Source: Symmachiella macrocystis (GTDB lineage Bacteria; Planctomycetota; Planctomycetia; Planctomycetales; Planctomycetaceae). From it: a stretch of 64,000 nt of DNA. The DNA lies in contig NZ_SJPP01000001.1 of assembly GCF_007860075.1 (NCBI RefSeq), positions 806,001 through 870,000 of the forward strand, written 5' to 3'. The position numbers and the translations under genes are program-made. This document shows positions 26,045-38,952 of this stretch, piece after piece (the first letter of the stretch is position 1; every line of letters begins with the position of its first letter). Below the pieces are notes generated by a model. That model did no database searches. It was given only the letters and a program-made list of their open reading frames with translations, and was not told the origin of the DNA.

Positions 26045-26568
26045 GGTAACATCTCCTTTGGTGTTCCAATTCCTCGAATTCTTAGCACGCGCCTCACAGC
26101 GTCTCCCCCGTCTTCCGCAAACGCCCATTTCATCATGCATCGTGGCAATTCTTATCCACGAATGCAAAGCATTTTTGGTGTCAAAACGGAGAATCTGCCG
26201 TTTCTAGCGCTCAAACGTCTGATTGACGCTCAAACATAGGTCATGATTTTTGGCGAACGTGCGTAAAAAGGCGAAAATATTCCAAATCCTCTATTGGTAC
26301 CATCTTCCCACGCCGGCATTCTGCCCCCTGTCCGCCCCCCTCAGACCCCCTCCGTGGTCCGCCACGGCAAAAACTATGTCGCAAACACCGCCGCAAAATC
26401 GTTAAATTCTGCTCTGCTTGTGTATCTAAACATCCTGTGTAATGTTCTGAGTGGCCATTCGTCAAGAAACAGCCACCTGAGAACACAATCAGAGACTGAA
26501 ATAGAAGCAGCCACTGTCAGCGAAAACAGATGCAGATCCACTGCCCGCTAAGAACTTTCGCAGCAATT
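26045..26568. other. Long upstream region of the YTV gene
   Basis: About 525 bases with no convincing gene. It should contain the promoter for the YTV gene on the minus strand. The only structure I can point to is a pair of direct repeats at 26208 and 26227. Confidence 0.45.
26208..26235. promoter_or_regulatory. Paired direct repeat, possible regulator site
   Basis: CGCTCAAAC occurs at 26208-26216 and again at 26227-26235, 19 bases apart start to start, about 165-190 bases upstream of the YTV start. A spacing of nearly two helical turns would suit a dimeric activator. Confidence 0.28.
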
Positions 26569-27597
26569 TCACGGGGTCTCGCCAACCGCATTCAGTGTCT
26601 TGATGGCGTTTCCCGCGTCGATCCGAATCCGCGGTTCGGCATGGTTTTGGGCAATCGGGGACAGCAACTCAATCAACTGCTCACGCTGCGCAACCGTCAA
26701 AGTCGTCGCCAGCAGCTCAATCGCCATAATCCCGTTTTTCACCGAAGCAAACCGCTCAAAGGCATCGTCTTCCTCTTGGGGTACCCGCGTCGCCGATTCG
26801 AGGATTTCCACCAACACGGGAAATCCACTCGCATCCGTATGTCGCGCCAATCCAATCATGGCGTTCGCTCGCGTCGCCGCATTGCTGTCGTTTAACAGGA
26901 TCTGCAACCGTGCGGTGGCCCGCTCGGAATCGAGCATGCCCAAAGCAAACGCCCCCATCTGTCGCATCAGCGGCGCCGAATCGGCCGGGGTCATCTCGGC
27001 GGAGACTTCTGAAAGCTTCTCGATCAGCGCATCGGTCAACTCCGCATTCAAAGGTTGTCCTGCTTCCTGCGCTCGATTGGCGACAATGGCCACAGCCGCT
27101 AATCCGTTTTTACGAACCTCCAGATCCTGATCCGCATCGATTGCGCGAATTAATGTCGGGACCACCACATCCGGCACGCGTAATAGTTGGACCGCCCGTG
27201 TTAAAAACGCTTGCGTCTGAACTTCATCTTCGTTGGGCGAAGTACGGCTGAGTTCTTCGTTGAGCAGTCCACACAGCGCGTCGGCTACTTGGCGATTTCC
27301 AACCAGGTTTTCATCCGATCCCCCCTTTTTGTCGTCCAGCGACAACATCTGTGCGAGCCCCATCGCTGCCCGCCAACGGATATCACCGTTCGGGCTGCCC
27401 ACCTTCTGCACCAAATCCCGCCAATCGTCTTGGGATGATGCCATCAACCCAAATACGAAGACCACCCCCACGATCACGCCGATGATTAACGCCGGGATCA
27501 AAAATAATTGCAGAATAAATCCCGCCGAAGGGGGCTCGACCGGCGGAAGTTCGTTCGGCAAGGCGGCATCGTCGTCGTATGTCGGTTGATCAGTCAT
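26569..27597 (-). CDS. Membrane-anchored HEAT-repeat protein
   Basis: 342 residues. A short acidic, Pro-rich N terminus is followed by one membrane span near residues 27-51 (FILQLFLIPALIIGVIVGVVFVFGLMA) and then HEAT/Armadillo-like helical pairs to the end, for example GDIRWRAAMGLAQML, DLEVRKNGLAAVAIVA, NAATRANAMIGLARH and EPRIRIDAGNAIKTL. Such repeats form a curved scaffold for protein binding. It follows the ABC permease/CPBP gene on the same strand with 216 bases between them; a shared role is possible but not shown. No catalytic residues are visible. Confidence 0.8.
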   Translation of the reverse strand: MTDQPTYDDDAALPNELPPVEPPSAGFILQLFLIPALIIGVIVGVVFVFGLMASSQDDWRDLVQKVGSPNGDIRWRAAMGLAQMLSLDDKKGGSDENLVGNRQVADALCGLLNEELSRTSPNEDEVQTQAFLTRAVQLLRVPDVVVPTLIRAIDADQDLEVRKNGLAAVAIVANRAQEAGQPLNAELTDALIEKLSEVSAEMTPADSAPLMRQMGAFALGMLDSERATARLQILLNDSNAATRANAMIGLARHTDASGFPVLVEILESATRVPQEEDDAFERFASVKNGIMAIELLATTLTVAQREQLIELLSPIAQNHAEPRIRIDAGNAIKTLNAVGETP

Positions 27598-27813
27598 CTG
27601 TCGGCGTGAGTCCGTCCGTTATCTCGGACAAAAAGGCGGGAATATCGTCGTCCCAGCCAGAGTGGACAACGAAGAGAGACTTACCAGTAAGACTTAGTCT
27701 AGGTACGTAGCTGCCGTGATTGCAAGCGTCGCCATTGGTCCTCGAAATCCCCCCGGACAGCAGGCCACACCGCAGACAGAAACGCCGAAAAGCAGACGTC
27801 CGGGCCGACGCCT

Positions 27814-30261
27814 TTAAGCAGAGCCTGCCCCTGGCGAAACCAACGTCGGCGCCGAATTCGCAGCGATTTGCTCGACCTGCCGCGGCGTGCGAGGATTGAT
27901 GCCTTGGATCAGTCGCCATAACAACGGCAACGTGATCAACACAGCGATGGCGATCGTCGCCCAACCGTACAACATTTGGCCGTCCACATCACGAACCAGC
28001 GGATTCCCACGGAATCGATCCAATAACTGCGGCCCAATGCGGGCATGGATGACCCCCAGCGAGTTATAAATCAGATGGAAAATGACGCCCGGCAACAAAC
28101 TGTTGCTGCGGATCGCGATGATTCCCAGCACCAGCCCCAACAAAGTCGCATTAAAGACCTGTTGCGGAATCATGTGCATGAAACCAAAGGCAAAACTCGA
28201 CAGGCCGATCGCCATCCAGGTGCGGCCCGTGCGCCGCAGCCCGCTCAAGATGAAACCGCGAAACGCCAGTTCTTCGCAAATCGCCGGGGCAAGGGCCATC
28301 GTCCCCAGCAAAATCCACCAGGGCATCTCCGCGCTCATCAACCGCTTCAACGGCTCCGCCATCGATTCGGGTAACTTCGGGAAGAACCACTCGAGTTGGT
28401 ACGACCACTCTAGCGAGAGCACATGCAGCGCCACCGCCAGCACCATGGCCACACCCACCATTTTCAGCCGCGGCAGATGAAGCCGAAAGGTTTGCTTCAA
28501 ACTGGTGGTCAGCATGACCCCCATGAATAGCGCTGGGCTGGCAATCACAGCAATTTGTGTGATCAACAGCATACGGATCATCCACCCCGTACCAGCACCG
28601 GCCCCCGATGAGCTGATTGCTACAAATTGCAACATCATGATTAGAATGAAACATATCACCGCCTCAGAAAAACTCGGCGTTGGTTCCTTGTCCCGCAAGA
28701 GATGATGTACCCACAGCTTTAGGTCGAACCGCTCCGCTTCACGGAACAGGACATCTTCGCTTTTAAATTGTTCAATCGCCCAATACAGTGCCAGAAAGCT
28801 ATAAAAAAGCGTCGATCCCAACACGGGCACGGCGTACACATACAGCGGCGCCGTTGACAACGACGACATCAACAACCCTTTGAGCAACAACGCCACGCCA
28901 CAGACCGGCATCACGCTGTACATTGGCCGCTCGGTCAGTTCCACCCCCGGTGACAAACAGAACATCGTCAAACCGAGGGTCACCATCAACAGCGGCGTCA
29001 GGTAATACTGCCCTTCCTTGCTACTGCGAGCAAACGTCGCCAATGCCAAACAGAGCGAACTAAACATCGCCGCCAACGGAATGAGAAAGATCACGATCCA
29101 GGCAACATCTCCCAGCGATGGCAACGTCGGTGTTGTCATCCCCGGCATCGTGCGCGCCCCCATCAGCCCCACCATATAGCGGCCCGTCATCCCCATGCTG
29201 ATCAAATTCAGCAAGGCGGTCATAATGCTAAACGACATCACCGTGAAGAATTTGCCCACCACAATCTCCGACCGGGAGGCGGGGCAAATCAACAAGGTTT
29301 CCATCGTGCCCCGTTCTTTTTCGCCGGCCGCCAAGTCGATCGCCGGATAAAACGCCCCCGTGATCGACATTAACACAAGCAAACCGGGAAATAATTGGCT
29401 CCACAATTTCGAACTGAGCTGTTCGATCATCGCCAGATCCGCGCCGCGGGCCTCCACCGGGCGATGCAAATTCGCCGGCAGGTCCGCCAGTTCTAGACGC
29501 TGATCGAGAATCTGATCTTCCCAATGCTCCAAAACCTCAGCAACGCGGCTGTAGGTGATCTGCGATTTTTCATCGGCGCTGTTGTGCACAATCAACGGGC
29601 GTTCATAGTCAGCAATCGGCACCGTCGCTCCGCCGCGCTCGACCAATTGCTGGTTGGCCGATGCAACCGATTCGCCAAAATCCTGGGGAATAATCACTAA
29701 GGTTTGGATTTTCGACTCGGCGAACAGCTTGCCCATATCGGCATTGATCGCCGTCAACTGCCGCCGCAATTCCTCCATCCGCTCGGTGTTCGCAGTCCCG
29801 AAATGGGCTGTCCCCTGCAATTCAGCCAATTCCTGTTGTAGCCGTTCGCGCTCGGGAACCATCGACGAAATCGACTCGGCCCGCTGCAATAGCTCTGCAT
29901 CTTTTTCAGAAACTTTGCCGTCGCTATTAGCCGCCACCAGCTCCGATTGCGAGAGCACCCGCAATTTCGCGGCATCCGCTGAATCGGAAAACAGATCTCT
30001 GGCGAATCCATCCCCTTCTAACAACGGCGGCAAGGTTTTGGGCGATAAATTGTTGTCTCCCAAGATCACGACCGTCCGTGGTTGCTCGGAAAACAGCACC
30101 GTCAATTGCACCATGCCGATTCCCAGACCGGGATACAGCAGCAGCGGCAAGACAATGATCATGAACAACGTACGCCGATCACGGAGCTGATCGCGCAGTT
30201 CCCGCATGAAAATCAGTTTGACATTTTTCCAGTTGATCATGTTTGCCGTGCGAGGTCCCAT
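27814..30261 (-). CDS. ABC-2 permease fused to a CPBP intramembrane protease (NatB-like)
   Basis: 815 residues from ATG 30261, or 808 from ATG 30240 (MINWKNVKLIF); neither start has a strong ribosome binding site. The first ~570 residues resemble NatB-type ABC-2 exporter permeases: LRDQLRDRRTLFMIIVLPLLLYPGLG, a large extracytoplasmic loop, then spans including LAAGEKERGTMETLLICPASRSEIVVGKF, a block typical of ABC-2 permeases. From about residue 590 a second module, a CPBP (Abi) protease, carries EELAFRG near 663 with the Glu-Glu-x-x-x-Arg motif, FGFMH and FHLIYNS. The active residues are all present. Together with the ATPase gene upstream it would form an exporter; the substrate (Na+, a peptide or a drug) is unknown. 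Confidence 0.87.
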   Translation of the reverse strand: MGPRTANMINWKNVKLIFMRELRDQLRDRRTLFMIIVLPLLLYPGLGIGMVQLTVLFSEQPRTVVILGDNNLSPKTLPPLLEGDGFARDLFSDSADAAKLRVLSQSELVAANSDGKVSEKDAELLQRAESISSMVPERERLQQELAELQGTAHFGTANTERMEELRRQLTAINADMGKLFAESKIQTLVIIPQDFGESVASANQQLVERGGATVPIADYERPLIVHNSADEKSQITYSRVAEVLEHWEDQILDQRLELADLPANLHRPVEARGADLAMIEQLSSKLWSQLFPGLLVLMSITGAFYPAIDLAAGEKERGTMETLLICPASRSEIVVGKFFTVMSFSIMTALLNLISMGMTGRYMVGLMGARTMPGMTTPTLPSLGDVAWIVIFLIPLAAMFSSLCLALATFARSSKEGQYYLTPLLMVTLGLTMFCLSPGVELTERPMYSVMPVCGVALLLKGLLMSSLSTAPLYVYAVPVLGSTLFYSFLALYWAIEQFKSEDVLFREAERFDLKLWVHHLLRDKEPTPSFSEAVICFILIMMLQFVAISSSGAGAGTGWMIRMLLITQIAVIASPALFMGVMLTTSLKQTFRLHLPRLKMVGVAMVLAVALHVLSLEWSYQLEWFFPKLPESMAEPLKRLMSAEMPWWILLGTMALAPAICEELAFRGFILSGLRRTGRTWMAIGLSSFAFGFMHMIPQQVFNATLLGLVLGIIAIRSNSLLPGVIFHLIYNSLGVIHARIGPQLLDRFRGNPLVRDVDGQMLYGWATIAIAVLITLPLLWRLIQGINPRTPRQVEQIAANSAPTLVSPGAGSA

Positions 30262-30295
30262 GGTCGTTGATTGCGTCGGCCAAAGTCGAAAAACG

Positions 30296-31066
30296 TTACC
30301 CGGCCTCGGCCGCAGCTGCGGCCAACTCCGCTTCGTAAGCTTGTATCAAATCAAAGAAGACCTCTTCCATATCCGATTCCTGGTAGCGGTCTTCCAACTC
30401 TTGCACCGTCCCCATCGCCAAGATACGTCCCTTGTGAATGATGGCAATACGGTCGCACAGTTTTTCCACTTCGCGCATGATGTGCGTAGAAAAGATAATG
30501 CACTTGCCTTGATCCTTGAGCCGCGCGATTGCTTCCAACACCGCGCGAGCGACCAGCACATCCAATCCCGACGTGGGCTCGTCAAAAATCATCACCGGCG
30601 GATCGTGCACAATGGTCCGTGCGATGGATACTTTTTGCTTATTCCCGGTCGACATCTTGGAGCCAAGCATGTCCCGGATTTCGTTCATCTGCAATGTTTC
30701 AAACAGCTCTTCCAACCGCGCCTGCAGAGCGTCCTCGGGCATGCCATACAGCCGGCCGTAGTATTCCACCATTTCCCAGGCGGTCATGCGGTCATACACC
30801 CCGGTGTTGCCCGACATGAAACCGATCCGCATGCGAACCTTCGCCGGATCGGTCGCTACGTTATAGCCGGCCACCTCGGCGATTCCGCTCGTGGGGCGCA
30901 ACACTGTACTCAGCATCCGCAGACAGGTCGTCTTGCCCGCACCGTTGGGGCCGAGCAAACCGAAAATCTCGCCCGGCTGCACGTCGAAACTCACTCCATC
31001 CAAGGCGTGCACAGTTCCGCGGCGCAAATCGGCAAAGCTCTTGGTGAGGTTCTCAACGTGTATCAT
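30296..31066 (-). CDS. ABC transporter ATP-binding protein (NatA-like)
   Basis: 256 residues from ATG 31066 ([11 protein letters not shown]), which fits the family better than the ATG at 31108. Walker [10 protein letters not shown], a Q-loop around MSGNTGVYD, signature MSTGNKQKV (with TGN in place of the usual SGG/SGQ), Walker [13 protein letters not shown] and the H-loop STHIMREVE are all present. The divergent signature is seen in NatA-like ATPases. It powers the permease encoded 35 bases downstream, on the cytoplasmic face of the membrane. The Ala/Glu-rich tail is not conserved in the family. The pair forms a two-gene operon. Confidence 0.9.
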   Translation of the reverse strand: MIHVENLTKSFADLRRGTVHALDGVSFDVQPGEIFGLLGPNGAGKTTCLRMLSTVLRPTSGIAEVAGYNVATDPAKVRMRIGFMSGNTGVYDRMTAWEMVEYYGRLYGMPEDALQARLEELFETLQMNEIRDMLGSKMSTGNKQKVSIARTIVHDPPVMIFDEPTSGLDVLVARAVLEAIARLKDQGKCIIFSTHIMREVEKLCDRIAIIHKGRILAMGTVQELEDRYQESDMEEVFFDLIQAYEAELAAAAAEAG

Positions 31067-31200
31067 CGGGGGAATCCTGACAACCGTGCGGATCATTTTT
31101 TTCGCCAAAAACGATCCCGCGTAGCGCAGTAGCTGGACGACTGGAATCCAAAGTTACCCCATTCTTGGCTGCGGAACCGCTTCCGACGCCAAAATTCTGC

Positions 31201-32340
31201 CTATGGCAACACGTTCAGCGGCGACGAACCCGCATGACCGGCCAATTCCAACGATGTGGCCTCGTCAACTTCGTCGATGTACTCATAAAACACATTGCGC
31301 TGCCGCGGTATATAACCACATTCCTGAATAACTCGGCGAATCGTTTCCAGCGATAAATAATGCACCGTCCCCGCTTCCGCGACGACGTTTTCCTCGATCA
31401 TCAAGCTGCCCATGTCGTTAGCGCCGAAGTACAGCGCCATTTGCCCCACCTTTTCTCCCTGCGTGACCCACGACGATTGGATATTCGCAAAATTGTCCAA
31501 ATACAACCGGCTCACCGCTTGGGTCTTCAGGTATTCGAACGCGCCAACCGGCGGGATGTGCGAAAGGTCCGTGTGGTCCGGCTGGAAGGTCCAGCAGATA
31601 TAAGCAGTGAATCCACCCGTTTCGTCCTGCACTTGCCGCAACCGTTCCAAATGCTCGATCCGCTCGGCCAATGTCTCCACATGCCCGAACATCATCGTTG
31701 CCGAAGAACGGCCCCCCAACTCGTGCCACACGCGATTCACATTCAACCAATCATCCGTCAGTACCTTACCGCGGGTAATCTCTTTGCGAACGCGATCTAC
31801 TAAAATCTCACCGCCGCCGCCCGGCAAACTCCCCAGGCCCGCTGCTTTGAGTCGCTCCAGCACAGTTTTGAGCGGCAATTTGCTGATCTTGGTGAAGTGA
31901 TGAATTTCCGGCGGACTGAAGCCGTGAATATTGATCTGTGGAAAGTGCGAGCGCAAATCGGACAGCAGCTCCTCGTACCATTCCAACGGCAACTTGGGAT
32001 GCAGTCCCCCTTGCAGCAAAATCTGGTCTCCTCCCAATTCGACCGTTTCCTGCAGCTTTTTGTACAATTCCTCGCGCTCTAGCACGTAGACTTCGGGGTG
32101 ATCGGGTGGACGATAAAACGCGCAAAAATCACACACCGCCGTGCAGGCGTTGGTGTAGTTGATATTGCGATCGATGTTGTATGTGCGGTACGGCTCGGGA
32201 TGCAGCCGCTGCGTCACCGCATTGGCCGCTTCGCCCAGCGCGTTCAAATCGTGCGACTCAAGCAACTTCAGCCCTTCTTCGGGCGTCAGCCGGCCGCCGT
32301 CGACCGCTTTTTCAAGTAGTGGCGCAATTTCTGAAGACAA
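31201..32340 (-). CDS. mqnC: Cyclic dehypoxanthinyl futalosine synthase
   Basis: 379 residues from TTG 32340, chosen because GGAGGGAG lies six bases before it; the open frame runs to 32385 inside mqnA. It is a radical SAM enzyme of the futalosine route to menaquinone, closing a carbon ring on dehypoxanthine futalosine. The iron-sulfur motif CTAVCDFC (Cys 66, 70, 73 in this numbering) sits in NINYTNACTAVCDFCAFYR, and HGFSPPEIHHF and GLGSLPGGGGEILVDRVR are typical of the MqnC/MqnE/CofH group; FCAFYR favours MqnC. The start overlaps the mqnA stop by 29 bases, so the two are translationally coupled. The remaining pathway genes are not in the window. Confidence 0.9.
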   Translation of the reverse strand: MSSEIAPLLEKAVDGGRLTPEEGLKLLESHDLNALGEAANAVTQRLHPEPYRTYNIDRNINYTNACTAVCDFCAFYRPPDHPEVYVLEREELYKKLQETVELGGDQILLQGGLHPKLPLEWYEELLSDLRSHFPQINIHGFSPPEIHHFTKISKLPLKTVLERLKAAGLGSLPGGGGEILVDRVRKEITRGKVLTDDWLNVNRVWHELGGRSSATMMFGHVETLAERIEHLERLRQVQDETGGFTAYICWTFQPDHTDLSHIPPVGAFEYLKTQAVSRLYLDNFANIQSSWVTQGEKVGQMALYFGANDMGSLMIEENVVAEAGTVHYLSLETIRRVIQECGYIPRQRNVFYEYIDEVDEATSLELAGHAGSSPLNVLP

Positions 32341-33130
32341 GATCCACTCCCTCCGGAGCCAAGCCGTGTTCGACGGCCAACTCATAAAACCGATTCAGTC
32401 CAAGACGTTCCCGCTCTCCCAACCGGTAATAAAGATTATTCGTCAAGTAGTCAATCGTCGTGTCCAGCGGAATTCCCAACAGCGGCGCTTCACGCCGGGC
32501 GATTGCCTCAATACGCTCGACACCCAAATCCCGGGCCGCACTAAGCGCATCGGCTACGCTGCCCAGATCCGTCTCCCGATGCGCCACCCACATGGCAAAC
32601 ACAAACGGCAACCCGGTCCACTGCAACCACTCGCCGGCCAAGTCCCAGGTTTCGACGAAATTCTCCGCCGGGGGATGAATCGCCCGGTCACCGATCATCA
32701 ACACCCCGTCGGCATCACTGTCCGCCACCGACCAGGTCAAGGGCAACGGTTTGAGTTCCGGATGCAAGCCTAACCGCTCGGCCAACAAAATCCGCACCAA
32801 CGTCGCACTGGTCCGCGATCCTTGATCCAGCGCCAACGTCTTGATCTTGGCAGCCGGTACGCGGCAATACAATTTCACGCTGAGCACATCGCCACAAGCC
32901 GCCACACAGGCATCGGAAATCACTTCATAATCCGGGTTTTGCAGACAGGCAATCGAGGGCACCAGCGCCACATCCAAATGGCCGCCCGCCAGATCATCCG
33001 CCAACCGACTGGGATAATCGAGCCGAAGATCAATCCCCTTCGCCGCCTCGGCCAAACCCTCGACCAGAGGTTTAGAATTCAAATAATTCACGGCACCCAC
33101 ACGCACCGTATCCGGACTCCGTCCAGTCAT
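32312..33130 (-). CDS. mqnA: Chorismate dehydratase
   Basis: 272 residues. MqnA removes water from chorismate to give 3-enolpyruvoyl-benzoate, the first step of the futalosine menaquinone pathway. The fold is like a periplasmic-binding protein but without a signal peptide. Family patterns: VGAVNYLNSKPLVEGL at the N terminus, PSRLADDLAGGHLDVALVPS, SVKLYCRVP, LDQGSRTSATLVRILL and MIGDRAI. It precedes mqnC with an overlap. Upstream lies a repeat element, so its promoter is probably close to or inside that element. The pair indicates that the organism makes menaquinone by this route, as do many planctomycetes. Confidence 0.93.
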   Translation of the reverse strand: MTGRSPDTVRVGAVNYLNSKPLVEGLAEAAKGIDLRLDYPSRLADDLAGGHLDVALVPSIACLQNPDYEVISDACVAACGDVLSVKLYCRVPAAKIKTLALDQGSRTSATLVRILLAERLGLHPELKPLPLTWSVADSDADGVLMIGDRAIHPPAENFVETWDLAGEWLQWTGLPFVFAMWVAHRETDLGSVADALSAARDLGVERIEAIARREAPLLGIPLDTTIDYLTNNLYYRLGERERLGLNRFYELAVEHGLAPEGVDLVFRNCATT

Positions 33131-33154
33131 TTGTTCATGTTCCTATTAAAAAAT

Positions 33155-33273
33155 TTCACCACGGAGGCACGGAGGACACGGAGAGAAAAGCTATCGACTG
33201 TCGAATAGGCTTTGACAGTCTCCCTCTAAAATCTAAGGTCTAAAGCCTACTGCCTCCGTGCCTCCGTAGTGAA
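33155..33273. repeat. 119-base MITE-like element with near-perfect terminal inverted repeats
   Basis: The outer 21 bases (33155-33175 and 33253-33273) are inverted copies with one mismatch; each carries ACGGAGGCACGGAGG or its complement. The inner part shows no gene. It sits between mqnA and an SPFH gene, 24 bases upstream of the mqnA start codon. Confidence 0.75.
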
Positions 33274-33318
33274 TTGTAAAGCTCTCCAACCGCAGTCGAA
33301 AGTTCCCCGCAAAACCAG

Positions 33319-34278
33319 TCACTTATTGTTTTCAGGAAAAATCGTCAGATTCACCGGTTTGTCGGTATCGAGTAGTGCCTTGCTGGCCAGTTTGGGGACG
33401 ATCGCCTCTAACATTTCCAGATATTTTTGCCGCAAGGTCATTTGCCGCGATTGCTCATAGGTTTGCACGCCGCCGTCCGCATCGGCTTGGAACTGGGCGA
33501 CGATTTTCCCGAAGCGGTCCGCTTCGCCGCGCGCCGATTCAATTGCCGATCGTCGCGCGGTCTCTGCTTCATCCACATTTTTCCGCGCGTTCGCCGAAGC
33601 GGCGGCCACGGTTTGTTCACGATAGGCCAACGCCTCATTAATAAACCGTTGTTTCGAGGCCCGCGCATTACTCACATCCACAAATGCCTGCTTCACCAAC
33701 AATGGTGGCGAAACACCGGCGATGTCTACATCTTCAATCACAATTCCCAACCGATGCGACTGAACCAACTTCCGCGTACGCTGAGTCAGCATCGCACGCA
33801 ATTCGGCCAACCCCAACGGGTGCACAAAATCGACGCCGCTGCGGGCAACCACGTCTCCTAATAACGACTCAGTCATTAACCGCAAATGCTCTTCGGGATT
33901 AACGCAGCCAAACAAATAATCGGCCGCATCCGCTTCGGAAATACGGTATTGCACGTTGACTTGAACATTCAAAATGTTCTTGTCGCCGGTAAGAAACTCG
34001 TCGAGCTGGTACTGATCGGCTGCTAAGAGAAATTGATCCCCTTCGAGCGATTCCGAGGCCACACCCCCGATTTGCAGCGTACGGACTTCGCTGGGATTGA
34101 TGCGGGAGATCGTGGTCATCGGCCAGGGCAGCGCATAGTGCAATCCGCTCCCGACCAACGGCAACCGCGCGCGGCCGAAGCGACGCAGGAGCGCCTTTTC
34201 ATTGCCCCCTACGATATACAGGCCGCTGGCAAAATAACCGGCGACGAGAATCAAGATCACAACCAACGCGCGTTTCAC
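33319..34278 (-). CDS. SPFH/prohibitin-domain protein (HflK/HflC-like), third gene of the ATPase-SPFH operon
   Basis: 319 residues from a GTG start that overlaps the previous gene's stop by four bases (GTGA). One N-terminal membrane span (residues ~4-22), then an SPFH domain opening with IVGGNEKALLRRFGRARLPLVGSGLHYALPWPM, much like HflK, and a long charged helix (NARASKQRFINEALAYREQTVAAASANARKNVDEAETARRSAIE). HflK and HflC form cage complexes around the FtsH protease in other bacteria. The family opening suggests the bulk of the protein faces the periplasm. The overlap means it is made in step with its neighbour. Confidence 0.85.
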   Translation of the reverse strand: MKRALVVILILVAGYFASGLYIVGGNEKALLRRFGRARLPLVGSGLHYALPWPMTTISRINPSEVRTLQIGGVASESLEGDQFLLAADQYQLDEFLTGDKNILNVQVNVQYRISEADAADYLFGCVNPEEHLRLMTESLLGDVVARSGVDFVHPLGLAELRAMLTQRTRKLVQSHRLGIVIEDVDIAGVSPPLLVKQAFVDVSNARASKQRFINEALAYREQTVAAASANARKNVDEAETARRSAIESARGEADRFGKIVAQFQADADGGVQTYEQSRQMTLRQKYLEMLEAIVPKLASKALLDTDKPVNLTIFPENNK

Positions 34279-35435
34279 TTTGTGGCCTCCGCACGCGTTT
34301 TCTCGGAGATCGTATCGGGTGTCGCCGACGATTGAGACACGTTTTTCTCAGCAGCGGGCGTCTCCGTCGGCGGATCAGCCGGCTTGGTTTCCGGTTGGGG
34401 TTCTTGAATGTCGGGAATCCCTTCGGTCAATAATTTTAGCAACGCACTGGAGGCCGAAAGTACCAGCGTGGTCCGTTCATTGAGAATTTTGTGATACGAC
34501 TGCAGCGTCCGTTCGAAACGATAAAACTCTGGATCCTGCGCATGGGCTTGATTTAAAATCCGCAGCGCTTCGGCTTCTCCCGTTCCGCGAATCCGCTGTG
34601 CATCCGCATCGGCCTTGGCTAGAATCTCCTCACGCTGCCGGTCCGCTTGGCTGCGGATCACGGTATTCTGCGCCAGACCCGCGCTGCGATAACGATCGGC
34701 GATTTTTTGACGTTCGCTCTTCATCCGCTCAAACACGGCAAACCGGTTCGCTTCGGGAAGATTGATCCGTTTGATTCGCACGTCGACGATTTCAATTCCT
34801 AATGCGTCTCGCGGTGAGGTTGCCCCCTCTTCTGATTTTTCAAAGCGCGACTTCAATCGCTCGGTGAGCGACTCCATTGAACTATCGCCCTGCGGACCCG
34901 CTTCGGAGTTTTCGACGCTGAGCAGATCGGTCAACTCCACCCGGCCAAACTCCGCAGACAACAACGACTGCAACCGCGACATCAACCGGTCCTCAGCCGT
35001 GGAGACGTTCCCCAAGGCGCGAAAGAATCGCACCACCGGCCGGTCCGACAGTTCCGTCGACGATTCCGCGGACGTGGGAGCAATCCGCCAACAGACGTAA
35101 GTATCAACGGTGATATTTTTCTTATCCCCCGTGAACAATTCACGGCCCGGCGGATCGAGCAATTGCAACCGGCGGTCAAACGTCCGCACCGTCGAAATCG
35201 GCCACGGCAACTTGAACTGCAAGCCGCGATCCTCCTCCCGATCGTAAACAGCTGCAATGGTCCCCAGTCGCTCGACGATCACGTATTGCGTCTCATCCAC
35301 AAACACCACGCAACTGGCCAACAGGGCGATGACCGCAAAGACCGCACCCCACAGGACCAGTGTCCGCAAGGCACGGCGCGCCAATCGGCGACCGGCAGTT
35401 GATTCAGATCCTGGTTTTGTCACAACGTCACTCAT
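34275..35435 (-). CDS. SPFH/prohibitin-domain protein (HflC-like), second gene of the ATPase-SPFH operon
   Basis: 386 residues from ATG 35435 (MSDVVTKPGSES); the frame continues to 35498 but through the palindromic repeat region. A membrane span at about 25-47 is followed by VFVDETQYVIVERLG, a near-copy of the HflC opening, then GLQFKLPWPISTVRTFDRRLQLLDPPGRE, an SPFH core, and the long helix RMKSERQKIADRYRSAGLAQNTVIRSQADRQREEILAKADADAQRIRGTGEAEALRI, which is highly typical of HflC. The C terminus is a Pro/Glu/Thr-rich tail. It follows the P-type ATPase fusion by 218 bases and overlaps the next SPFH gene. Confidence 0.87.
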   Translation of the reverse strand: MSDVVTKPGSESTAGRRLARRALRTLVLWGAVFAVIALLASCVVFVDETQYVIVERLGTIAAVYDREEDRGLQFKLPWPISTVRTFDRRLQLLDPPGRELFTGDKKNITVDTYVCWRIAPTSAESSTELSDRPVVRFFRALGNVSTAEDRLMSRLQSLLSAEFGRVELTDLLSVENSEAGPQGDSSMESLTERLKSRFEKSEEGATSPRDALGIEIVDVRIKRINLPEANRFAVFERMKSERQKIADRYRSAGLAQNTVIRSQADRQREEILAKADADAQRIRGTGEAEALRILNQAHAQDPEFYRFERTLQSYHKILNERTTLVLSASSALLKLLTEGIPDIQEPQPETKPADPPTETPAAEKNVSQSSATPDTISEKTRAEATK

Positions 35436-35490
35436 GGTTTTCAGTAGTTCCACAAATCCGGTCAAACAATTCCGCATGCATCCCAACAAA

Positions 35491-35591
35491 CACCCCAACG
35501 GGGTGAATCACCTTAGCCTAGGGTAAGCGGCACAGCCGCGCCACCCTAGGAAAGCCGTCATTGACGACGAACAAACCCTGAAGGGGTTTTT
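35491..35591. repeat. Composite palindromic repeat between the fusion gene and the HflC-like gene
   Basis: Three hairpins in a row: CACCCC-AAC-GGGGTG (35491-35505), CCTAGGGT...ACCCTAGG (35517-35550, with an inner GCGGC/GCCGC), and AAACCC...GGGTTT (35573-35589). None has a strong T-run in the direction of the operon, so they look repetitive rather than terminators, though the last could cause partial stopping. Confidence 0.6.
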
Positions 35592-35652
35592 CAATCGCTT
35601 TCCATACCGATTAAATACTCATTCACAAAACGCCATAATCGACGGCCAACCA

Positions 35653-38952
<3,300 letters not shown>

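Noticed and set aside
30206-31132. Plus-strand frame of 308 codons
   Set aside because: Antisense to the ABC ATPase gene, whose motifs are all intact.
32159-33208. Plus-strand frames antisense to mqnA (204 and 128 codons)
   Set aside because: mqnA and mqnC have clear family motifs and coupled translation on the minus strand.
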